A stretch of DNA of 32,993 nucleotides, taken from the NCBI GenBank assembly GCA_027624175.1, contig JAQBXT010000022.1, positions 1 through 32,993 on the forward strand. The letters run 5' to 3'. This document shows positions 26,804 through 32,993 of this stretch, one piece after another; positions within the stretch are counted from its first letter, which is position 1, and each line of letters begins with the position of its first letter. This stretch comes from Pseudomonadota bacterium (lineage in GTDB: Bacteria; Pseudomonadota; Gammaproteobacteria; Burkholderiales; SG8-39). The notes below the pieces were generated by a model. That model had not been told where the DNA came from. It made no database searches and worked only from the letters and a program-made list of their open reading frames with translations. The position numbers and the translations under genes were made by a program.

Positions 26804-27526
26804 TCAGATAGTACCGAGATAGGCCTCGCGGATCGCCGGGTCGTCGGCGAACGCCGCGCTCGCCCCAGAGCGCGTGACGCGCCCGGTGTCCATCACGAAG
26901 GCGGTGCTCGCCAGCTCGAGCGCGATCGCCACGTCCTGCTCGACTACCAGGATGGTGAGGCCCTCGCGGTTCAGCGCGCGCAACCGTTCGCACAGCTCGT
27001 CGACGACGAGCGGCGCGAGGCCGAGCGAGAGCTCGTCGATCAGCAGCAGCCGCGGCCTTCCCATCAGGCCGCGCGCGATCGCACACATCTGCTGCTCGCC
27101 CCCCGACAGGGTGCCCGCGTCCTGCATGCTGCGCTGGCGCAGGATCGGAAACATTGCGAAGGCTTTCTCCAGATCGGACCCGATTGCCGCCTTGCCGTCC
27201 CGGCGCAGGTACGCCCCCATCAGCAAGTTGTCGCGCACGCTCATCGCCGCGAACAGCCGCCGGCCCTCGGGCACGTGGGCGATGCCCGCCCCGAGCACCG
27301 CTTCCGGGCTCGCGCCGGCAAGCGGTTTGCCGTCAAGGACGATCGAACCGGAGCGCGCTTCGATGAGCCCCGAGAGGGCGCGCATCAGGGTCGTCTTGCC
27401 TGCACCGTTCGAGCCCACCAGGCACGAGATCTCGGCGCGCGGCACCTCGAGCGAGACGCCCCAGAGTACCTGCACGTCGCCGTAGCCGGCGTCGAGCCCG
27501 GAGATCCTGAGCAGCGGCTCAGCCAT
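26804..27526 (-). CDS. livF: Branched-chain/amide-type ABC transporter ATPase LivF
   Basis: One of two cytoplasmic ATPases of a HAAT-family (liv-type) importer. 240 residues with Walker [12 protein letters not shown], signature LSGGEQQMCAIARGLM, Walker B LLLIDELSLGLAP and the switch region ILVVEQDVAIAL. HVPEGRRLFAAMSVRDNLLMGAY is the LivF-specific segment following the Q-loop. The ATG at 27526 overlaps the end of livG by eight bases, so the two are coupled. Substrate range of such systems extends beyond Leu/Ile/Val to amides, urea and other amino acids; genes on either side suggest a lactam- or amino-acid-like substrate. Confidence 0.95.
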   Translation of the reverse strand: MAEPLLRISGLDAGYGDVQVLWGVSLEVPRAEISCLVGSNGAGKTTLMRALSGLIEARSGSIVLDGKPLAGASPEAVLGAGIAHVPEGRRLFAAMSVRDNLLMGAYLRRDGKAAIGSDLEKAFAMFPILRQRSMQDAGTLSGGEQQMCAIARGLMGRPRLLLIDELSLGLAPLVVDELCERLRALNREGLTILVVEQDVAIALELASTAFVMDTGRVTRSGASAAFADDPAIREAYLGTI

Positions 27527-28271
27527 GGGCCCCCGCCTGCGCCCTGGCGTAGCGCTTGCCGAGGTACGCCTGGATGACGCGCGGGTCCTCGATGATCGCC
27601 TGCGGCGCGCCCGCGGCGATCAGTTCGCCGTGGTGCAGCACCGCGATGCGCGAGCAGAGCGATAACACCACCTTCATCAGGTGCTCGATGATCAGCACCG
27701 TGACGCCGCGCGCGGCGATGGCGCGGATCAATTCGAGCGCCTGGTCGACCTCGGCGGCGTTCAGCCCCGCGTTCACCTCGTCGAGCAGGAGTAGCTTCGG
27801 CCGCATCGCGAGGCCCTTGGCGAATTCCAGGCGCTTGCGCATGGCGAGCGTCAGCGCCGCGGCATTGCTGTTGGCGACCTCGGCCAGCCCGACGAAGCGC
27901 AAGTGCTGCAGCGCCTCGTCGCGCGCGCGCTGACCGTAGCTCAAGCCGCCGGCAAACATCGCCGCGGCGGCGACGTTCTCGAGCACCGTCATGCCCGGAA
28001 AGGGCTGCACGATCTGGAAGGTGCGCGCGATACCGCGACGCGCCGCCTGATAGGGACGCACGCGCGTGATGTCCTCGCCTGCGAAGCGCACCTTGCCGGC
28101 GCTAGCGGGGTGCACGCCCGTGATGACGTTGACGAGCGTCGTCTTGCCGGCGCCGTTCGGACCGATCAGGCCCAGCACCTCGCCCTGGGGCACCGACAGC
28201 GTCACGTCAGAGACCGCGCGCAGGCCGCCGAACCGGCGCGTCACGCTCGACAGTTCGAGCAGCGCGCTCAC
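27519..28271 (-). CDS. livG: Branched-chain/amide-type ABC transporter ATPase LivG
   Basis: The second ATPase of the importer, 250 residues. Walker A is [16 protein letters not shown], Walker [14 protein letters not shown], and the switch [34 protein letters not shown] is the LivG Q-loop region. The signature motif is non-canonical, [15 protein letters not shown] in place of LSGGQ. Liv-family LivG proteins often carry such LTLxxRKRLE variants, so I do not read it as loss of function. The start is a GTG at 28271, overlapping the livM stop as GTGA. The open frame extends more than 800 bases upstream through livM, but that extension is a shadow of the permease gene. Confidence 0.95.
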   Translation of the reverse strand: MSALLELSSVTRRFGGLRAVSDVTLSVPQGEVLGLIGPNGAGKTTLVNVITGVHPASAGKVRFAGEDITRVRPYQAARRGIARTFQIVQPFPGMTVLENVAAAAMFAGGLSYGQRARDEALQHLRFVGLAEVANSNAAALTLAMRKRLEFAKGLAMRPKLLLLDEVNAGLNAAEVDQALELIRAIAARGVTVLIIEHLMKVVLSLCSRIAVLHHGELIAAGAPQAIIEDPRVIQAYLGKRYARAQAGAHG

Positions 28272-29200
28272 CGCAACTTCCCTCGACGGCCGAGGCGCTG
28301 CGACAGGGAGATCAGCCCCTTGGGCAGGAACAGCACCAGCAGCACGATCATCAGCCCGAGCACGCCGGTGTGCACCTCGAGGTAGTTGCGCCACACCAGT
28401 TCCTCCAGCGAGAGAAAGGCCGCCGCGCCGACCAGCGGCCCGAACATCGAACCGGCGCCCCCGAGCAGCACCATCACGATCGCCTTCACCGAGTACAGTA
28501 CGTCGAACACATCCGGCGGCTCGATGTAATACACCCACGAGGCGTACACCGCGCCGGCCACGCCGACGAACACCCCGGAGAGCATGAACGCGCTCACCTT
28601 GTAGAAAGTGGTGTCGACACCAAGCATGTCTGCCGCGGATTCGTTCTGCTGGATGCAGCGCAGACCGAAGCCGAGTTTGGAATTGGCCGTGATCAGCATT
28701 GCCGTGAACGTCACGGCGGCCAGCAGCAACATGACGTAGAAGAAGAATCGCGCCTGGGCATCGACCGAGGCCATGGCCGGGATCGGCAGGTTGAGCCCCA
28801 TGCCACCACCGGTAAGCCCGGTCATCGAGTTGACGAGCTCGCGCAACACTTCGGCCACCACCAGGCTCGCGATGGCGAAGTAGTGCCCGCGCAGCCGCAG
28901 CAGCGCCACGCCAAGCAGCGCCGCAAAAACCAGGGCAAGCAGCCCCGCGCCCACCCAGGCGAACCCCATCGGTACGCCGAACTTCTGCGCCACGGCACCG
29001 GCGTAGGCGCCGAGTCCGAAAAATGCCGCCACTGCGAACGACGGGTAACCCGCCATCCCGCCGATAAAGTTCCATGACATCGCCAGCACGCCGTACATCA
29101 GCATGGTGGTGCCCAGGCGCATCCAATACGCCTCGCCGGAGAGCGGCAGCAGCGCCACCAGCGCGAACAGTACCAGCGCGATCGAGGCGTCGCGCTTCAT
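28268..29200 (-). CDS. livM: Branched-chain/amide-type ABC transporter permease LivM
   Basis: Inner-membrane permease of the liv-type importer, 310 residues with about nine to ten hydrophobic segments. The family motif [33 protein letters not shown] is clear, as is [19 protein letters not shown] near the end, the usual EAA-like cytoplasmic loop. The ATG at 29200 ([20 protein letters not shown]) overlaps the livH stop as ATGA. An in-frame ATG 99 bases upstream would add an Arg/Pro-rich stretch antisense in character and is rejected. Confidence 0.94.
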   Translation of the reverse strand: MKRDASIALVLFALVALLPLSGEAYWMRLGTTMLMYGVLAMSWNFIGGMAGYPSFAVAAFFGLGAYAGAVAQKFGVPMGFAWVGAGLLALVFAALLGVALLRLRGHYFAIASLVVAEVLRELVNSMTGLTGGGMGLNLPIPAMASVDAQARFFFYVMLLLAAVTFTAMLITANSKLGFGLRCIQQNESAADMLGVDTTFYKVSAFMLSGVFVGVAGAVYASWVYYIEPPDVFDVLYSVKAIVMVLLGGAGSMFGPLVGAAAFLSLEELVWRNYLEVHTGVLGLMIVLLVLFLPKGLISLSQRLGRRGKLR

Positions 29201-30069
29201 TCGTAGCCCTTGCGCCCGAGGAGGCCGTGCGGCCGGAACAGCAGCATCAGGATCAGGAGCGAGAAGGACAGTGTGACGGCATGCTCCGGTCCGAACCACA
29301 GCGCGCCGAAGCTCTCGACCACGCCGAGCACCAATCCGCCGATCATCGCCCCCGGCACGCTGCCCAGCCCCCCCAGGACACAGATAACGAAGGCCTTGCC
29401 CAGGTAGGCCGGCCCGCCGAGCGGCGAAATCGGGAAGATCATCGCCAGCAGCGGCCCTGAGGCGCCGGCCATCATCACGCCCAGCCCGAAGGTAATCGCG
29501 TAAATGCGCGCCACGTTCACGCCCATCAGCGCGGCGGCCTCGCGGTCCATGCGCACCGCGACGATGGCGCGCCCGATGCGCGAGCGCGACAGGATCAGGT
29601 ACAACATCGCGGTCAGCGCGAGCGCGAGCGCCATCGCCGCCAGCCGATCCACCGGCAGCACCACCTCGCCGAGCGCGATGGTGCCGAGCGGCGGATCGAG
29701 CACCAGTTTCTTGAAGTCCGCGGTGAACGCCATGATCATGCCGTTCTGCAGCATCAGATCGAGGCCGAAGGTGAGCGTGAGCGTCAACAGCACCGGCGCC
29801 GCGATGATGCGGTTGATCATCATGCGCTGCAGACCATAGCCGATAGCGAAAAACACCGGAATGGCGATCAGGATCGACAGGAATGGATGGATGCCCGCGT
29901 GCAGGTGGGCGAAATACGCCAGGTAGGCGCCCAGCACGATGAACGAACCGTGCAGGATGTTGATGACGTTCTGCACACCCCAGACGAGCGAAAAGCCCGA
30001 AGCGATGCAGGCGTACAGGCCGCCGAGCACCAGCCCGTTGGCGAGGATCTGGAAGTAAAGCAAGGGCAT
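29197..30069 (-). CDS. livH: Branched-chain/amide-type ABC transporter permease LivH
   Basis: The first permease of the importer, 290 residues with about eight membrane segments. Family features: the start MPLLYFQILANGLVLGGLYACIASGFSLVWGVQNVINILHGSF, then RIGRAIVAVRMDREAAALMGVNVARIYAITFGLG, and AYLGKAFVICVLGGLGSVPGAMIGGLVLGVVESF. The ATG (30069-30067) is one base from a perfect 28-bp palindrome that covers the place where its ribosome binding site should be. Translation may therefore depend on that structure being melted, or may be kept below that of the binding protein encoded just upstream. Its stop overlaps livM. Confidence 0.95.
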   Translation of the reverse strand: MPLLYFQILANGLVLGGLYACIASGFSLVWGVQNVINILHGSFIVLGAYLAYFAHLHAGIHPFLSILIAIPVFFAIGYGLQRMMINRIIAAPVLLTLTLTFGLDLMLQNGMIMAFTADFKKLVLDPPLGTIALGEVVLPVDRLAAMALALALTAMLYLILSRSRIGRAIVAVRMDREAAALMGVNVARIYAITFGLGVMMAGASGPLLAMIFPISPLGGPAYLGKAFVICVLGGLGSVPGAMIGGLVLGVVESFGALWFGPEHAVTLSFSLLILMLLFRPHGLLGRKGYE

Positions 30070-30070
30070 G

Positions 30071-30098
30071 CGCCTGCCCGGCCGCGGCCGGGCAGGCG
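30071..30098. promoter_or_regulatory. Perfect 28-bp palindrome between livK and livH
   Basis: Bases 30071-30084 (CGCCTGCCCGGCCG) are followed immediately by their exact reverse complement to 30098, fourteen GC-rich pairs with no spacer. It lies 17 bases past the livK stop and one base before the livH ATG, and has no T tract. In binding-protein ABC operons such stems typically protect the upstream message and damp expression of the membrane genes; that role here is inferred. Confidence 0.75.
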
Positions 30099-30115
30099 GT
30101 CAGCTTGCGTGCGGC

Positions 30116-31312
30116 TTAGTTGCTGACGCCAAGCTGCAACTCGCCCTGGCGGATCGCCTTGGGGTGAATCACGGTCGGCTTGCCGTTCTGGATCTGGAAC
30201 ACCGGCGGCTCAAGCGAGGTGATCTGACCGTTCGGGCCGAACTTCACCGGACCCCAGAAGGTCATCTCGTTCATCGCCGAGAGCGCGTCACGCACTTTCG
30301 TGCGGTCGATGCTGCCGGCCTTCTCGATCGCGAGCTGCAGCATCGCGCCGGCGGCCGAAGCCGAGGCCTCGGCATAGTCGGGCAGCGCGCCGTAGGCCGC
30401 CCGGAACAGCTTCACGTAGTTCTCGGTCGTGCCAAACACGTCCTTGCCCTTGTAGCGCACCGCCGGGTGCCACCACGCAGCGCTGGTCACGTTCTGCGAG
30501 AGCTTCCCCGTGCCGTCGATCCAGTCCTGGTAGGCCGGAGCGGCGATCATGGTGACCACCGGCGCCTCGATCCTCTGGTCGGCCATTTGCTTCCTGAGCA
30601 GGATCAGGTCGTTGGTGTAGCCCGTGGCGAAAATCCAGTGCGGCGACATCGACTTGATCTGCGACAGCGCCGAGGCATGATCCAGCGTGCCGATGGCGTA
30701 CTTCTCGAAGTACACCACGTTCAGGCCGCGCTTCTTGGCCGACTTCTCCATTTCCTGCGCGATGGCCAGCGGGAACAGATCGTTGCGCGCCAGGATCGCC
30801 ACGCGCCGCACGCCCGCCGCCTCGCGACCGACGATGTCCGCGAGCGGCTCGGTGAGCGTGTCGTTCGGCGTAAAGGTGCCGAACAGGTACTTGTAGCCCT
30901 GGTCGTAGACCTGCGCCGAGGAAGCCGTCGCGGCGACGGTCGGCACCTGGTATTTCTCCGAGACGCTCGAGGCGGCCTTGGTCGCGCCCGAGCCGAAGGG
31001 CGAGAACAGGAAATCAACCTTGTCCTGGGTGATCAGCTTCTCGGCAGCCTGCACGGCACGCGGCGTATTCGACTGGTAGTCGACATACACGATCTCCACT
31101 TTCATGCGCTTGGCCCCGACCTTGACGCCGCCGCGCTTGTTTACGGTTTCGGCCCAAAGATCGTAGCCGCGCTGCTGCTTCTTGGCTTCCGGCGAGAGTG
31201 GACCGGTGATCGGCAGCGGTGCGCCGACGCGGATCACGTCCTGGGCATGGGCCGCGCCGGCGGCCGCAGTGCCTAAAGCGAGCGCGGCGCCAAGCAATAG
31301 TGCTCTGTTCAT
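30116..31312 (-). CDS. livK: Periplasmic substrate-binding protein of the liv-type ABC importer
   Basis: 398 residues with a Sec signal peptide, MNRALLLGAALALGTAAAGAAHA, cleaved before QDVIRVGA. The mature protein has the type I periplasmic fold of LivJ/LivK/amide-binding proteins: IRVGAPLPITGPLSPEAKKQQRGYDLWAETVN, VDYQSNTPRAVQAAEKLITQDKVDFLFSPFGSGATKA, and AILARNDLFPLAIAQEMEKSAKKRGLNVVYFEKY. The ligand cannot be told from sequence; the symbol marks family only. A strong GGAGG seven bases before the ATG forms half of the palindrome CCTCCGGAGG (31320-31329). First gene of the transporter set, with the DadA-like oxidase gene 52 bases upstream on the same strand. Confidence 0.93.
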   Translation of the reverse strand: MNRALLLGAALALGTAAAGAAHAQDVIRVGAPLPITGPLSPEAKKQQRGYDLWAETVNKRGGVKVGAKRMKVEIVYVDYQSNTPRAVQAAEKLITQDKVDFLFSPFGSGATKAASSVSEKYQVPTVAATASSAQVYDQGYKYLFGTFTPNDTLTEPLADIVGREAAGVRRVAILARNDLFPLAIAQEMEKSAKKRGLNVVYFEKYAIGTLDHASALSQIKSMSPHWIFATGYTNDLILLRKQMADQRIEAPVVTMIAAPAYQDWIDGTGKLSQNVTSAAWWHPAVRYKGKDVFGTTENYVKLFRAAYGALPDYAEASASAAGAMLQLAIEKAGSIDRTKVRDALSAMNEMTFWGPVKFGPNGQITSLEPPVFQIQNGKPTVIHPKAIRQGELQLGVSN

Positions 31313-31364
31313 GGGAAATCCTCCGGAGGTTCGGTTGCGCAGACTGTAGTGCAGTGTAGCAAGC

Positions 31365-32612
31365 TCAAAGGAAGCGCGCCGCCGAATACGGCGCCGGATC
31401 GACGAAGGTCTCCCCGCCCGTCACCATCTCCGCCACCAGCCTTCCCGTCACCGCCCCCAGCGTCAGCCCATGGTGCGCATGGCCGAAGGCAAACCACAGG
31501 TTTGCGTGCTTCGGCGCCGGCCCGATCACCGGCAGCATGTCCGGCGTGCAGGGCCGCGCGCCCATCCAGGGTTCGTTGTCCAGGCGCTCGGCGAGCGGAA
31601 ACAGATCGCGCGCGATGGGCTCGGCGCGCCCGAGCTGCACCGGCGTGCGGATCGCGTCGCGCAGCGCGAATTCCGCGCCCGTGGTGAGCCGGATGCCGCG
31701 CGGCATCGGCCCCATGAAATAGCCGCGCTCGACGTCGAGGATCGGATGATTGAGCTTCGCCTCGCCCGCCGCCCGGTAATGCATGTGGTAGCCGCGCTTC
31801 ACCGCCAGCGGCAGGTCGTAGCCCAGCGCGCGCGTGAGGACGTCCGCCCAGGGACCGAGCGCAACGACGGCGCCGCCGGCTTCGATTGGCCCGCGCGCGG
31901 TGCGCAGTTTCCAACCGTCGCCGTCCGCCTGCAGCGTCGCGGCATTGCCCTGCATGAACTCCCCGCCCAGGCGCTCGAACAATTTCAGGTAGGCCAGCGC
32001 CAGAGCCTGCGGGTCTTGCACGCTGATCGGATCGGTCCAGTGCAGCGCGCCGGCCAGCACCGGCGCGAGGAACGGCTCGGCTTCCTGCAGTGCGCGCGCA
32101 TCGAGCTTGCGGTGCTGGATGCCGAAGTCCATCTTCCAGCCCTCGGCCTCGGCGAAGCGCCGGTCGCGCTCGCGCTCGCTGCGGAACACCTTCATCCAGC
32201 CGCCGCGGTGCACCAGTGCGTCCGCGCCGGCCTCCGCGATCAGCACTTCGTGCTCGCTCACGCAGTGCTCGATCAGTTTTGCGTACTTGCGCGCCACCTC
32301 GGCATGGCGCGCCGGACGCGAATGCTTCCAGTACTGCCAGAGGAACGGCGCGAGCCTGGGCAGCGCGGAGGGGTGGTAGTGCGCATCGACGGTGCGGTTC
32401 AGCCCGTAGCGCAGCAAGGCGCCGAAATCGTGCGGAAAGCCGTAGGGAAAAACCCCTTCGCGCTGGATCAGGCCCGCGTTGCCGAAGGAGGTTTCCTCCG
32501 CCGCGCCGCGCCGGTCCACCAGCGCCACGGCGCGGCCACGCTTTTGCAGGTGCAGCGCGATGCAGATGCCGATGATGCCCGCGCCGAGTACGACGATGTC
32601 TTTGCGTGCCAT
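31365..32612 (-). CDS. DadA/DAO-family FAD-dependent amino acid dehydrogenase-like oxidoreductase
   Basis: A 415-residue flavoprotein of the D-amino acid dehydrogenase/glycine oxidase family. It begins DIVVLGAGIIGICIALHLQKRGRAVALVDRR, with the FAD-binding GAGIIG at residues 10-15 and the ETSFGNAGLIQREGVFPYGFP block typical of DadA. The end has RPCTPDMLPVIGPAPKHANLWFAFGHAHHGLTLGAVTGRLVAEMVTG. Members oxidise D-amino acids or secondary amines to keto acids or imines and pass electrons to quinone or oxygen; the substrate here is unknown. Its position upstream of livK suggests it acts on the imported compound. It is divergent from the MFS gene with only 17 bases between starts, so promoters must overlap coding sequence on one or both sides. 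Confidence 0.9.
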   Translation of the reverse strand: MARKDIVVLGAGIIGICIALHLQKRGRAVALVDRRGAAEETSFGNAGLIQREGVFPYGFPHDFGALLRYGLNRTVDAHYHPSALPRLAPFLWQYWKHSRPARHAEVARKYAKLIEHCVSEHEVLIAEAGADALVHRGGWMKVFRSERERDRRFAEAEGWKMDFGIQHRKLDARALQEAEPFLAPVLAGALHWTDPISVQDPQALALAYLKLFERLGGEFMQGNAATLQADGDGWKLRTARGPIEAGGAVVALGPWADVLTRALGYDLPLAVKRGYHMHYRAAGEAKLNHPILDVERGYFMGPMPRGIRLTTGAEFALRDAIRTPVQLGRAEPIARDLFPLAERLDNEPWMGARPCTPDMLPVIGPAPKHANLWFAFGHAHHGLTLGAVTGRLVAEMVTGGETFVDPAPYSAARFL

Positions 32613-32629
32613 TACAATCGCATCCTAAC

Positions 32630-32993
32630 TTGGAATCCCGTCTCGCTTCGCTGCCGTTCACTGTGCTGCTGGGCGTGCTGTTCGCGCTCACCGCGCTCGG
32701 CACCGACGCCTGGCTGCCCGCATTGCCGGTCGCCGCGCGCGAGCTCGATGCGCCGGTCGCCGGCATGCAGCTCACCGTCACCACCTACTTCCTCGGTCTG
32801 GCCGCCGGCCAGCTCGTGTGGGGCCCGCTGTCGGACCGCTATGGCAGGAAGCCGGTGCTGCTCGCCGGGCTTGCGCTGGCGCTGCTCGCTTCCGCGGCCT
32901 GCGCCGCCGCCGGCTCGGCCGCCGCGCTGGTGCTGGCGCGCCTCGCCCAGGGCTTCGGCATGTCGGCGGGCCCGGTAATGGCGCGCACCATCG
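32630..32993 (+). CDS. Bcr/CflA-type MFS drug exporter, N-terminal part (cut by window edge)
   Basis: The frame runs off the right edge, giving about 121 residues. From a TTG at 32630 it reads LESRLASLPFTVLLGVLFALTALGTDAWLPALPVAARELDA. TALGTDAWLPALP is the Bcr/CflA first-helix signature (usually AIDMYLPALP). The MFS motif A follows as GQLVWGPLSDRYGRKPVLL, and the fourth-helix start as ARLAQGFGMSAGPVMARTI. The start is uncertain: the TTG lacks a clear Shine-Dalgarno, and a GTG eleven codons later is possible. TACAAT at 32613-32618 could be a -10 box. Expected role: proton-driven efflux of a drug or metabolite across the inner membrane. Confidence 0.85.
   Translation, partial: MESRLASLPFTVLLGVLFALTALGTDAWLPALPVAARELDAPVAGMQLTVTTYFLGLAAGQLVWGPLSDRYGRKPVLLAGLALALLASAACAAAGSAAALVLARLAQGFGMSAGPVMARTI

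Noticed and set aside
26781-27086. Longer version of the RidA-like protein starting near 27086
   Set aside because: The extra part is the livF gene read in another frame, and a well-placed GAGGAG supports the start at 26780.
27519-28271. LivG as a broken ATPase because LSGGQ is absent
   Set aside because: Walker A, Walker B, Q-loop and switch His are intact, and LTLxxRKRLE-type signatures are a known variant in LivG-like proteins.

Overview
The window looks like chromosome of a GC-rich betaproteobacterium (Burkholderiales/Rhodocyclales type). The evidence is the mfd–ispD–ispF–serB grouping, a single-chain 1296-residue PurL, branched-chain amino acid (liv-type) ABC genes, high G+C and very tight gene packing with many ATGA/GTGA/TGATG overlaps. 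No rRNA, tRNA, CRISPR array or transposase was seen. The identification rests on gene content only, with no database search.

Layout. 1–6.8 kb is core metabolism: the 3' end of a sensor histidine kinase; a minus-strand ispD–ispF–paiB operon; and a divergent mfd–serB operon. 6.8–8.6 kb holds an intact indolepyruvate oxidoreductase beta gene (iorB). It is coupled to only the last ~115 codons of iorA, which ends abruptly against what looks like the 3' tail of another gene in front of an aldo/keto reductase; I read this as a deletion or assembly junction. 8.6–11.2 kb has a small secreted DUF1161 protein with its terminator, and a minus-strand group GYD – small basic protein – FAD monooxygenase – RidA. 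11.4–14.3 kb is a three-gene, stop/start-overlapped operon: a nucleotide-transporter-like membrane protein, a Tat-leader aldo/keto reductase and a Tat-leader F420-reductase-like Rossmann protein. The last has no ATG/GTG/TTG at its expected start and overlaps the previous stop as ATAA.

14.7–16.3 kb is the most unusual stretch: two gene cassettes bearing integron attC sites, with no integrase in view (a CALIN-like cluster). One cassette carries a ParE/RelE-type toxin–antitoxin pair and the other a GIY-YIG/DUF4357 nuclease. Each cassette ends in an attC-like hairpin of 66 or 90 bp. Each cassette's own 5' end is the exact reverse complement of its attC R'' core, as expected for an excisable circle, and the last ORF of each stops on the TAA inside R''. 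The nuclease cassette is much more AT-rich than its surroundings.

16.4–22.4 kb is purL, translationally coupled to an upstream gene for an unusual single-TM protein (helix-turn-helix-like N-terminus, long charged helix, AsmA-like C-terminus). 22.4–32.6 kb is a minus-strand catabolic/transport block: DadA-like amino acid oxidase, livK, livH, livM, livG, livF, a RidA-like (possibly CnbZ-type) deaminase and a fused ATP-dependent hydantoinase/5-oxoprolinase. Together these suggest uptake and breakdown of an amino-acid-like or lactam compound. A perfect 28-bp palindrome separates livK from livHMGF and abuts the livH start. The window ends inside a divergent Bcr/CflA-type MFS exporter gene.
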